Shown one piece after another: positions 8,624-15,475 of a stretch of DNA of 64,000 nt (position 1 is its first letter; each line of letters starts with the position of its first letter). Source of the DNA: Pseudomonas wuhanensis. GTDB taxonomy: Bacteria > Pseudomonadota > Gammaproteobacteria > Pseudomonadales > Pseudomonadaceae. Location of the stretch: NCBI RefSeq assembly GCF_030687395.1, contig NZ_CP117430.1, positions 2,356,001-2,420,000 on the forward strand, read 5' to 3'. The position numbers were made by a program, and so were the translations under genes. A model generated the notes under the pieces. The model was given only the letters and a program-made list of their open reading frames with translations. It had not been told where the DNA came from and made no database searches.

Positions 8624-10105
8624 ATGACCACCGTCCGCACTCGCATCGCGCCATCGCCTACCGGGGACCCCCACGTAGGTACCGCTTACATCGCTTTGTT
8701 CAACTACTGCTTTGCCAAGCAGCATGGCGGTGAGTTCATCCTGCGGATCGAAGATACCGACCAACTGCGTTCGACCCGCGAGTCCGAACAGCAGATTTAC
8801 GACGCCCTGCGCTGGTTGGGTATCGACTGGAGCGAAGGCCCGGACGTCGGCGGCCCGCACGGTCCTTATCGTCAGAGCGAGCGCGGCGACATCTATCAGA
8901 AGTACTGCCAGCAACTGGTCGACATGGGTCATGCCTTCCCGTGCTTCTGCACAGCCGAAGAATTGGACCAGATGCGCGCCGAGCAAATGGCGCGTGGAGA
9001 AACCCCGCGTTACGACGGCCGTGCGCTGTTGCTCTCTGCGGATGAAGTCGCGCGCCGCCTGGCCGCTGGCGAGCCACACGTCATCCGCATGAAAGTGCCG
9101 ACCGAAGGCGTGTGCGTGGTGCCTGACATGCTGCGTGGCGACGTCGAGATCCCGTGGGACCGCATGGACATGCAAGTGCTGATGAAGACCGACGGCCTGC
9201 CGACGTACTTCCTGGCCAACGTGGTCGATGACCACTTGATGGGCATCACCCATGTCTTGCGCGGTGAAGAGTGGCTGCCATCGGCACCGAAGCTGATCCT
9301 CTTGTACGAATACTTCGGCTGGGAACAACCGCAGCTGTGCTACATGCCGCTGCTGCGTAACCCGGACAAGAGCAAGCTGTCCAAGCGCAAGAACCCGACC
9401 TCGGTAACGTTCTACGAGCGCATGGGCTTCATGCCGGAAGCGATGCTCAACTACCTGGGTCGCATGGGCTGGTCGATGCCGGACGAGCGTGAGAAGTTCT
9501 CGCTGCAGGAAATGGTCGACAACTTCGACCTGAGCCGTGTCTCACTGGGTGGTCCGATTTTCGACATCGAGAAGCTGTCGTGGCTCAACGGCCAGTGGCT
9601 GCGTGACTTGCCGGTGGAAGAGTTCGCCGCTCGTCTGCAAAAGTGGGCGCTGAACCCTGAATACATGATGAAGATCGCACCGCACGTGCAGGGCCGGGTT
9701 GAAACCTTCAGCCAGGTTGCACCGCTGGCCGGCTTCTTCTTCGCCGGTGGCGTGAACCCGGACGCCAAGTTGTTCGAATCCAAGAAACTCTCGGGTGATC
9801 AGGTTCGTCAGTTGATGCAGTTGATTTTGTGGAAGCTGGAGAGCCTGCGTCAGTGGGAGAAAGACAGCATTACTGCAACCATCCAGGCGGTGGTCGAGTC
9901 CCTCGAGTTGAAGCTGCGTGATGCCATGCCGCTGATGTTTGCCGCCATCACTGGGCAGGCCAGCTCGGTGTCGGTACTCGATGCGATGGAAATCCTCGGT
10001 CCGGACCTGACCCGTTTCCGTCTGCGCCAGGCTATCGACCTGCTGGGCGGCGTGTCGAAGAAAGAAAACAAGGAGTGGGAAAAGCTTCTGGGCGCGATTG
10101 CCTGA
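8624..10105 (+). CDS. gltX: Glutamyl-tRNA synthetase
   Basis: The 493-aa class I synthetase charges tRNA-Glu with glutamate. The HIGH-type motif appears as SPTGDPHVG (11-19) and the KMSKS-type loop as KLSKRK (about 250-255). The '[10 protein letters not shown]' segment and the all-helical anticodon-binding C-terminal domain (from about 330) are those of GltX. The [10 protein letters not shown] segment lacks most of the zinc-finger cysteines. It is followed within 200 bp by two tRNA-Glu genes, a conserved Pseudomonas arrangement that places enzyme and substrate together. The 5' side is now flanked by IS copy A, with about 190 bp left for the promoter, so the IS probably has not removed it. Confidence 0.98.
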   Translation: MTTVRTRIAPSPTGDPHVGTAYIALFNYCFAKQHGGEFILRIEDTDQLRSTRESEQQIYDALRWLGIDWSEGPDVGGPHGPYRQSERGDIYQKYCQQLVDMGHAFPCFCTAEELDQMRAEQMARGETPRYDGRALLLSADEVARRLAAGEPHVIRMKVPTEGVCVVPDMLRGDVEIPWDRMDMQVLMKTDGLPTYFLANVVDDHLMGITHVLRGEEWLPSAPKLILLYEYFGWEQPQLCYMPLLRNPDKSKLSKRKNPTSVTFYERMGFMPEAMLNYLGRMGWSMPDEREKFSLQEMVDNFDLSRVSLGGPIFDIEKLSWLNGQWLRDLPVEEFAARLQKWALNPEYMMKIAPHVQGRVETFSQVAPLAGFFFAGGVNPDAKLFESKKLSGDQVRQLMQLILWKLESLRQWEKDSITATIQAVVESLELKLRDAMPLMFAAITGQASSVSVLDAMEILGPDLTRFRLRQAIDLLGGVSKKENKEWEKLLGAIA

Positions 10106-10123
10106 CAGCGTTTGACTCTGTAG

Positions 10124-10164
10124 TAGCTGCCGAAGCCTGCGATCTTTTGATCCTGATCTTCGGC
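10124..10164. repeat. Degenerate fragment of the AAAAGATCGCAGCCTGCGGC repeat family
   Basis: AGCTGCCGAAGCCTGCGATC (from 10127) then TTTTGATC matches one arm of the element at 2305-2423 with few changes. It can also fold as GCCGAAG...CTTCGGC (10130-10136 with 10158-10164) and lies just behind gltX. No T tract follows, so terminator function is doubtful. Confidence 0.55.
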
Positions 10165-10244
10165 ACTTCCCCCGAATTTACGGGGGGAGGGCGGTAAGTG
10201 ATTGTTATGTGGGCAAAAAATTTTGGAAATTGTTAAAAATAAGT

Positions 10245-10280
10245 TTGACAGCCTTCCGATGCGCCATTAAGATTCGCCCC
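10245..10280 (+). promoter_or_regulatory. Promoter of the tRNA-Ala/tRNA-Glu operon
   Basis: A perfect TTGACA (10245-10250), a 17-bp spacer and TAAGAT (10268-10273), followed by a GC-rich discriminator (TCGCCCC). The region upstream is A/T rich like an UP element. GC-rich discriminators are typical of stringently controlled stable-RNA promoters. Confidence 0.75.
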
Positions 10281-10294
10281 GTCCTCAGCGATGA

Positions 10295-10370
<76 letters not shown>

Positions 10371-10449
10371 ATTTACACTTCAAGGTCTGGCCACACCGGC
10401 CTTGAAGCGATCAACACTCAGCGTTGATCAGTTGTATAGAAGGGTTTGC

Positions 10450-10525
10450 GTCCCCTTCGTCTAGTGGCCTAGGACACCGCCCTTTCACGGCGGTAACAGG
10501 GGTTCGAGTCCCCTAGGGGACGCCA
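10450..10525 (+). tRNA. tRNA-Glu (TTC), copy 1
   Basis: 76 nt, starting GTCCCCTTCGTCTAG, with anticodon loop CCTTTCACG (anticodon TTC), T-arm GGTTCGAGTCC and encoded CCA. It is the substrate of the GltX encoded just upstream. Confidence 0.97.
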
Positions 10526-10578
10526 GTTTTACAGAAGCGATGTTGCAAGATGTCGCTCCGCCGCGAGGCGAAAAATCC

Positions 10579-10654
<76 letters not shown>

Positions 10655-10734
10655 ATTTTACAGTTCAAGGTCTGGCCACACCGGCCTTGAATCGATCAGC
10701 TCTCAGCACTGATCAGTTGTATAGAAGGGTTTGT

Positions 10735-10810
10735 GTCCCCTTCGTCTAGTGGCCTAGGACACCGCCCTTTCACGGCGGTAACAGGGGTTCGAGTCCCCTA
10801 GGGGACGCCA
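10735..10810 (+). tRNA. tRNA-Glu (TTC), copy 2
   Basis: Same 76-nt sequence as the tRNA-Glu at 10450-10525. It is the last gene of the tRNA operon, followed by a strong terminator. Confidence 0.97.
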
Positions 10811-10835
10811 CGATTACCCGCTCTGCGGGATTTTT

Positions 10836-10870
10836 AAGGGTCATTCAATTATTGAATGGCCCTTTTGTTT
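10836..10870 (+). terminator. Terminator of the tRNA operon
   Basis: AAGGGTCATTCAAT pairs with ATTGAATGGCCCTT with a near-zero loop, followed by TTGTTT. A smaller hairpin, CCCGC-TCT-GCGGG, lies just before it (10817-10829). Confidence 0.85.
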
Positions 10871-10950
10871 GTCTGGCGTTTGGCCAACTCTCCTTTTCCC
10901 TCTCACCTGTTCTTCAGACCAGCGGTCACATCCACGACTTGCGAAAAATT

Positions 10951-10992
10951 ATTATGAGAATAATATTCTAGTCGTAATATTCGGAGGCAACG
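10951..10992 (+). promoter_or_regulatory. Probable autoregulatory operator of the TetR gene
   Basis: AGAATA-A-TATTCT at 10957-10969 is an odd-length palindrome. The octamer TAATATTC recurs at 10961-10968 and 10975-10982. The Shine-Dalgarno GGAGG (10983-10987) and the start at 10993 follow immediately, so a bound repressor would cover the transcription start region. The placement suits TetR autoregulation, but the binding protein is inferred. Confidence 0.5.
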
Positions 10993-11532
10993 ATGAACGA
11001 TAAAAAAGCTCAAACCCGCGAACGCATCCTCAAGGCTGCCAGTGCAGCGCTGATCCAGCGCGGCCCGGCCGAGCCGAGCGTGGGCGAAGTGATGGGCGCG
11101 GCTGGCCTGACGGTCGGTGGCTTCTACGCGCACTTCGAAAGCAAGGACGCATTGATGCTGGAAGCGTTCAAGCAGCTGCTCAGCCATCGTCGTGGCTTGA
11201 TCGCCGACATGGACGCCGAGTTGACCGGCGAAGAGCGTCGCGCGCTGGTCGCGGCGTTCTACCTGTCGCGTAAACACCGTGATTCCACCGAGCATGCGTG
11301 TCCGATTCCGGCGTCGGTCGGCGAGCTGGGCCGTCTGCCCGACGAATTTCGTGTGGCGTTGAATGAGCATGTTGAGTTGATGGTCGCGCAGTTGGCGGCC
11401 AGCCCGGAAGACACCGACAAGGTCTTGGCCGACATCGCCTTGATGGTCGGTGGTTTGGCTCTGGCGCGGGCGCTGGGGCCAGGAGAGTTGTCTGATCGTT
11501 TGCTGCGCGCCGCCAAATCGGCGGTGCTATGA
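10993..11532 (+). CDS. TetR-family transcriptional regulator
   Basis: A 179-aa repressor. The N-terminal helix-turn-helix is clear: 'TRERILKAASAALIQRG' as helix 1 and 'SVGEVMGAAGLTVGGFYAHFESKDAL' (28-53) as the turn and recognition helix, with the YAHFESKDAL signature of the family. The C-terminal ligand domain is helical and includes a 'HACPIPASVGEL' stretch seen in a common Pseudomonas TetR subgroup. GGAGG lies 5 nt before the ATG. An A/T-rich palindrome just upstream is the likely operator. The alpha/beta hydrolase starts 30 bp downstream and the thioesterase follows, so these are the natural targets. The ligand is unknown. Confidence 0.9.
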   Translation: MNDKKAQTRERILKAASAALIQRGPAEPSVGEVMGAAGLTVGGFYAHFESKDALMLEAFKQLLSHRRGLIADMDAELTGEERRALVAAFYLSRKHRDSTEHACPIPASVGELGRLPDEFRVALNEHVELMVAQLAASPEDTDKVLADIALMVGGLALARALGPGELSDRLLRAAKSAVL

Positions 11533-11562
11533 CCTAAAGGCGTCAGCCTGAGGAGATGGGCG

Positions 11563-12396
11563 ATGAACACGTTGAGCTGGGTTCGTGGCGTTAATGGCAC
11601 CTTGGGCTGGTTCGCGCCGAAGCTGATGGCGAGCAAGATGCGCCTGGCATTCATGACCCCGCGCGAATTACCGCCGCGTGACTGGGAATTGCCGCTGCTG
11701 GCGAAATCCGAACGAATCACCTTGCGCTTCGGTCTCTCGGCGCTGCGTTGGGGGCAAGGGCCGGCGGTGTTGTTGATGCACGGCTGGGAGGGCCGGCCGA
11801 CACAGTTTGCCGCGCTGATCACGGCGCTGGTCGATGCCGGTTACACCGTGGTTGCCCTGGATGGCCCGGCTCACGGTCGTTCGCCTGGTCGCGAGGCGAA
11901 TGTGGTGCTGTTCGCTCGGGCCATGCTCGAAGCGGCCGCTGAATTGCCGCCGCTGCAAGCGGTGATCGGTCACTCCATGGGCGGCGCCAGTGCCATGCTC
12001 GCCGTTCAGTTGGGCTTGCGCACCGAAACCCTGGTCTCGATCGCCGCCCCGGCGCGAATTCTCGGGGTGCTGCGCGGTTTTGCCCGCTATGTGCGCCTGC
12101 CGCCCAAAGCGCGTTCGGCGTTTATTCGCCAGGTGGAGAAAGACGTCGGCATGCGCGCCGCTGCGCTGGATGTTGCGCGCTATCAGCTCGACATGCCGGG
12201 GCTGATCGTCCATGCCGAGGACGACAACTTTGTTCCAGTCAAGGAATCCCAGTTGATCCACGAAGCCTGGTTCGACAGCCGTCTTTTGCGCCTGGAAGAG
12301 GGCGGTCATCAGCGGGTGCTCGCCGATCCGCGGGTGATCGATGGCGTTCTTTCTCTGCTGGCCGGTCGCAGCCTGCAATCGCGCCAATCGGCCTGA
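11563..12396 (+). CDS. Alpha/beta-fold hydrolase
   Basis: A 277-aa cytoplasmic hydrolase of the serine-esterase/lipase fold. It has an oxyanion-hole 'LLMHGWEGRP' segment (about 67-76), the 'ALDGPAHGRSPG' strand-turn, the nucleophile elbow GHSMGG (about 134-139, Ser at about 136), an Asp in 'IVHAEDDNFVP' (about 219), and a His in 'EEGGHQRVL' (about 249). The first 45 residues form a separate amphipathic cap. It is co-directional with and 30 bp behind the TetR gene, and the thioesterase follows after 48 bp, suggesting a small operon for ester or acyl-CoA metabolism. The substrate cannot be named. Confidence 0.85.
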   Translation: MNTLSWVRGVNGTLGWFAPKLMASKMRLAFMTPRELPPRDWELPLLAKSERITLRFGLSALRWGQGPAVLLMHGWEGRPTQFAALITALVDAGYTVVALDGPAHGRSPGREANVVLFARAMLEAAAELPPLQAVIGHSMGGASAMLAVQLGLRTETLVSIAAPARILGVLRGFARYVRLPPKARSAFIRQVEKDVGMRAAALDVARYQLDMPGLIVHAEDDNFVPVKESQLIHEAWFDSRLLRLEEGGHQRVLADPRVIDGVLSLLAGRSLQSRQSA

Positions 12397-12444
12397 GCTT
12401 CCGTTACACTGCCCCGGTCGAAATAATCTGACCGGGAGTGGGGC

Positions 12445-12894
12445 ATGGGCTGGGATCGGGCAACGCCGTTTATCATTGATCTGGAAGTGGGCGCCGAGGA
12501 CATCGACGGGCTGGGCCACGCGAACAACGCGGTGTACGTGACCTGGCTCGAGCGCTGTGCCTGGCGCCACTCGCAACGGCTGGGCCTGGACCTGGTCGAG
12601 TACCGTCGGCTGGATCGGGCGATGGCGGTGGTACGGCACGAGATCGATTACCTGGCAGCAGCCTATGAGGGCGATGAGTTGCAGTTGGCGACCTGGATCG
12701 TCGATTGGGATCAGCGCCTGAAAATGACCCGACACTTCCAGTTGAAGCGTCCCAGCGACAACACGACGTTGCTACGGGCGCAGACCACTTTCGTGTGCAT
12801 CGAACTGTCGACCGGCAAGCCCAAGCGCATGCCGGCGGAATTCATCGAGGGCTACGGCCCGGCGTTGCAGGAGTTGGATTCAGCGAAAATCTAA
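12445..12894 (+). CDS. Acyl-CoA thioesterase, 4-hydroxybenzoyl-CoA thioesterase-like hotdog fold
   Basis: A 149-aa single-hotdog protein. The segment 'EVGAEDIDGLGHANNAVYVTWLE' (about 14-36) is the FadM/YbgC-type active-site region, with the Asp-x-x-x-H-x-N pattern that hydrolyses acyl-CoA thioesters. The 'IDYLAAAYEGDELQLATWI' strand pair and the 'RAQTTFVCIEL' strand complete the sheet. It lies last in the TetR-hydrolase-thioesterase cluster. A REPIN begins at the stop codon. The preferred acyl chain is not determinable. Confidence 0.85.
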   Translation: MGWDRATPFIIDLEVGAEDIDGLGHANNAVYVTWLERCAWRHSQRLGLDLVEYRRLDRAMAVVRHEIDYLAAAYEGDELQLATWIVDWDQRLKMTRHFQLKRPSDNTTLLRAQTTFVCIELSTGKPKRMPAEFIEGYGPALQELDSAKI

Positions 12895-12984
12895 TGTGGG
12901 AACGGGCTTGCTCGCGAAGACGGCTTAACATTCAACAGAGATGCTGAATGTCAGACCGCTTTCGCGAGCAAGCCCGCTCCCACA
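12895..12984. repeat. REPIN (GCTCGCGAA variant)
   Basis: TGTGGGAACGGGCTTGCTCG(CGAA) at 12895-12918 is inverted at 12961-12984 with one mismatch. The inner CATTCA...TGAATG can extend the hairpin. The arms belong to a subtype ending in TTGCTCGCGAA instead of TTGCCCGCGATG. Confidence 0.9.
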
Positions 12985-13060
12985 AGGAATCAGCGATGTT
13001 CTGCAGATTCCTCGCACAATCCAGTAAACTGCCGCACGTTTTTCGTTGAGTGTGTTTTTC

Positions 13061-14020
13061 ATGCAAATTGCTTTGGCGCCCATGGAGGGGTTGGTCGACA
13101 ACATCCTGCGGGACGTGCTGACCCGTGTGGGCGGTATTGATTGGTGCGTGACCGAATTCATTCGGATCAACGATCAGCTGCTCACGCCTGCCTATTACCA
13201 CAAGTTCGGCCCGGAACTGCTGACCGGCGCCCGGACCGCCTCCGGCGTGCCGCTGCGGGTGCAACTGCTCGGCTCCGATCCGGTGTGCCTGGCGGAAAAC
13301 GCCGCACTGGCCTGCGAGTTGGGTTCCGAGGTTATTGACCTGAACTTTGGCTGCCCGGCCAAGACCGTCAACAAATCCCGTGGTGGCGCGGTGCTGCTCA
13401 AAGAGCCTGAACTGCTCAACCAAATCGTCGAACACGTCCGTCGTGCCGTACCCGCGCACATTCCAGTGACCGCCAAGATGCGCCTCGGTTTCGACAGCCC
13501 GGACGGTGCGTTGGTTTGTGCTACCGCCCTGGCTGAAGGCGGCGCGGCGCACATCGTGGTCCATGCGCGGACCAAAACCGATGGCTACAAGCCGCCAGCT
13601 CACTGGGAATGGATCCCTCGGGTGCAGGACGTGGTGAAGGTGCCGGTGTTTGCCAACGGCGACATCTGGAGCGTCGAAGACTGGCGTCGTTGCCGCGAGA
13701 TCAGCGGCGTCGAAGACATCATGCTCGGTCGTGGTCTGGTATCGCGCCCGGATCTGGCCCGGCAAATCGCCGCCGCCCGCGCCGGTGAAGACGTTGTCGA
13801 GATGACCTGGGTCGAGCTGCTGCCGCTGATTCAAGACTTCTGGCTGCAAGCCAAGGCACAGATGACACCACGTCAATCGCCGGGCCGCTTGAAGCAATGG
13901 CTGGCGATGCTGACCCGCAATTATCCTGAAGCGGTAGAGCTGTTCACCGTCCTGCGTCGTGAGACCGAACTGGATAATGTCTCGCGTTTACTGGGTCTGC
14001 GGGTGTCTGAAGCGGCCTGA
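13061..14020 (+). CDS. dusC: tRNA-dihydrouridine synthase C
   Basis: A 319-aa flavin enzyme that reduces uridine to dihydrouridine (U16 in the DusC group) in tRNA D-loops. Motifs: '[10 protein letters not shown]' with the FMN-binding loop (4-13), '[17 protein letters not shown]' (about 94-110) with the catalytic Cys, 'VTAKMRLGF' (about 139), 'VHARTK' (about 170) and 'FANGDIW' (about 203). The MEGLVD form (instead of MAGVTD) and the short C-terminal helical domain fit DusC rather than DusA or DusB. ATG 13061 is preferred over the TTG (13046) and GTG (13052) in the same frame, because homologues begin [10 protein letters not shown]. It has its own transcription unit. Confidence 0.92.
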   Translation: MQIALAPMEGLVDNILRDVLTRVGGIDWCVTEFIRINDQLLTPAYYHKFGPELLTGARTASGVPLRVQLLGSDPVCLAENAALACELGSEVIDLNFGCPAKTVNKSRGGAVLLKEPELLNQIVEHVRRAVPAHIPVTAKMRLGFDSPDGALVCATALAEGGAAHIVVHARTKTDGYKPPAHWEWIPRVQDVVKVPVFANGDIWSVEDWRRCREISGVEDIMLGRGLVSRPDLARQIAAARAGEDVVEMTWVELLPLIQDFWLQAKAQMTPRQSPGRLKQWLAMLTRNYPEAVELFTVLRRETELDNVSRLLGLRVSEAA

Positions 14021-14039
14021 AAAAATCTTAAAATAATCT

Positions 14040-14067
14040 CTTGAAAAGTAATCAGCGATCCTTATCT
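14040..14067 (+). promoter_or_regulatory. Sigma-32 heat-shock promoter of ibpA
   Basis: CTTGAAA (14040-14046), a 13-bp spacer and CCTTATCT (14060-14067) match the RpoH consensus CTTGAAA-N13-15-CCCCATNT closely. Confidence 0.8.
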
Positions 14068-14072
14068 AAGGA

Positions 14073-14140
14073 TTACGCGATGCCGAATTCGGGTCGCGGA
14101 GACAAAAAAACTTGCTGATTATGTTCAGGAGATTTGAATC
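14073..14140 (+). promoter_or_regulatory. ROSE-type RNA thermometer in the ibpA 5' UTR
   Basis: The last hairpin pairs TTGCTGA (14112-14118) with TTCAGGAG (14124-14131), which contains the Shine-Dalgarno. Pairing is A-U, G-C, U-A, C-G, then a G.G mismatch, U-A and U.G. That is the ROSE signature UYGCU against AGGA. A second hairpin, GCGAT-G-CCGAATTCGG-G-TCGC, lies upstream (about 14076-14098). ROSE elements melt at heat-shock temperature and release the ribosome site. ibpA thermometers are established in pseudomonads. Confidence 0.8.
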
Positions 14141-14587
14141 ATGAGTACTGCATTTTCCCTGGCTCCACTGTTCCGTTCCTCGGTAGGTTTCGACCGTTTC
14201 AACGACCTGTTCGAAACCGCCCTGCGCAATGAGCCAGGCAGCACCTATCCACCCTACAACGTTGAAAAATACGGTGATGACCAATACCGCATTGTCGTAG
14301 CGGCCGCCGGTTTCCAGGAAGAAGACCTGGACCTGCAAGTGGAGAAAGGTGTGCTGACCATCAGTGGCGGCAAACGTGACACGGACGAAAACGTCACTTA
14401 TCTGTACCAAGGCATCGCTCAGCGCGCCTTCAAACTGTCGTTCCGTCTGGCGGACCATATTGAAATCAAGGCCGCCGAACTGCGCAACGGTTTGTTGAGT
14501 ATCGACCTGCTGCGCGTGATTCCGGAAGAAGCGAAAGCCAAACGCATCCCGATCAACGGGACGGAAAAACCGGCTCTGCAGCATTGA
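14141..14587 (+). CDS. ibpA: Small heat-shock protein, Hsp20/alpha-crystallin (IbpA-like)
   Basis: A 148-aa ATP-independent holdase that coats aggregating proteins in the cytoplasm and passes them to DnaK/ClpB. The N-terminus 'LAPLFRSSVGFDRFNDLFE' matches the IbpA oligomerisation arm. The alpha-crystallin domain covers about 36-125, with 'YNVEKYGDDQYRIVVAAAGF' and 'LTISGGKRD'. The tail 'RIPIN' (about 138-142) supplies the I-x-I motif that links dimers. Expression is doubly heat controlled by the sigma-32 promoter and the ROSE hairpin. A terminator follows. Confidence 0.95.
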   Translation: MSTAFSLAPLFRSSVGFDRFNDLFETALRNEPGSTYPPYNVEKYGDDQYRIVVAAAGFQEEDLDLQVEKGVLTISGGKRDTDENVTYLYQGIAQRAFKLSFRLADHIEIKAAELRNGLLSIDLLRVIPEEAKAKRIPINGTEKPALQH

Positions 14588-14636
14588 GTCATTCGAAGAC
14601 ATACATTCGTTTGAACAGGCTGTAACCCGCTGAATG

Positions 14637-14668
14637 AAGGCCCCGACTTGTCGGGGCCTTTTTGTTTC
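14637..14668 (+). terminator. Terminator of ibpA
   Basis: AAGGCCCCGA (14637-14646), loop CTTG, TCGGGGCCTT (14651-14660), then TTTTGTTT. Confidence 0.9.
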
Positions 14669-14776
14669 CAGGCGAAAAACAGCACTGCAAACTTTGCCGC
14701 CTTGCGACGGTTTCTCTACAATCCGCGCCAGTTTTGCCGACTCCCATCCTGTCTGGTCGGCCCGGAGTTTTTTTTC

Positions 14777-15475
14777 ATGGAAGAGATACAACAGCGTTGG
14801 CTGTGCGGTCTTTCTGCGCCGATGGTGGCCCTCAATCCTCGCGCCCATTATGACGAGCCTGCTTTCTACTCCGATCCGCAATTCATCGACCTGCAATGCA
14901 GCTGGGGCATCAGCGACCGGCCGCAGTTATTAAGCATGCTCGAAGGGATGGCGGACGACGGTCATGCCTCTCATCTCGATGGGGCATATCGGTCGTGGCA
15001 GCGTTGCTTGCCGAGCGAATGGCAGGCACTGCTTGAAACGCTGTCACCCCGCGAGCGCGACTTGCACGAGTTCGCCGGGCGTACCTTCGGTGGATGTGGG
15101 CCGGGTGGTATCAGGGCTTGGGATCTCGGGCGCATGGGGTTTCTCTTGCGCTGTGGCTTGCGCAATGAGTGGATCGATTTAACTGAAAGTCTTTGGCTGC
15201 ATGGCCGACTCGCCGTGAGAGCGCAATACCATTACGGCAGTTGGTTCTCCTATTTCAATGGTTTCCTGGCCGGTCATGCGTTCTGGAGCTGTCTGGGCAA
15301 CAGTGACGAACAGATGGCTCACGAGCTTGATCGGCAAGGGGAGTTTTCGCGGAGCGCTTTCATAGTGCGTGGTCTTGCGCGCGACATCCCTTCTTTCCTG
15401 ATAGACCTGCCCTGGCACATGGACCTCAACCCACCGCCACGCCCGGCGTCCCTTGAGGAGTTCGACTGGTCATGA
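14777..15475 (+). CDS. DUF1266-family protein of the HscC chaperone locus (YbeU/YbeR-like)
   Basis: A 232-aa soluble protein. The central region 'AWDLGRMGFLLRCGLRNEWID' (about 115-135) followed by 'YGSWFSYFNGFLAGHAFW' is the DUF1266 pattern: a conserved 'WD.gR.......G...gwi' turn, then 'f.SW..f...f..Gr'. E. coli YbeU and YbeR carry this domain and are encoded next to hscC and djlC, the same neighbourhood as here. It overlaps the J-protein gene by 4 bp (ATGA at 15472-15475), so the two are translationally coupled. ATG 14777 is used because the frame upstream runs through the ibpA terminator. The biochemical role of DUF1266 is unknown; a client or adaptor for the Hsp70 pair is an inference from linkage. 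Confidence 0.75.
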   Translation: MEEIQQRWLCGLSAPMVALNPRAHYDEPAFYSDPQFIDLQCSWGISDRPQLLSMLEGMADDGHASHLDGAYRSWQRCLPSEWQALLETLSPRERDLHEFAGRTFGGCGPGGIRAWDLGRMGFLLRCGLRNEWIDLTESLWLHGRLAVRAQYHYGSWFSYFNGFLAGHAFWSCLGNSDEQMAHELDRQGEFSRSAFIVRGLARDIPSFLIDLPWHMDLNPPPRPASLEEFDWS

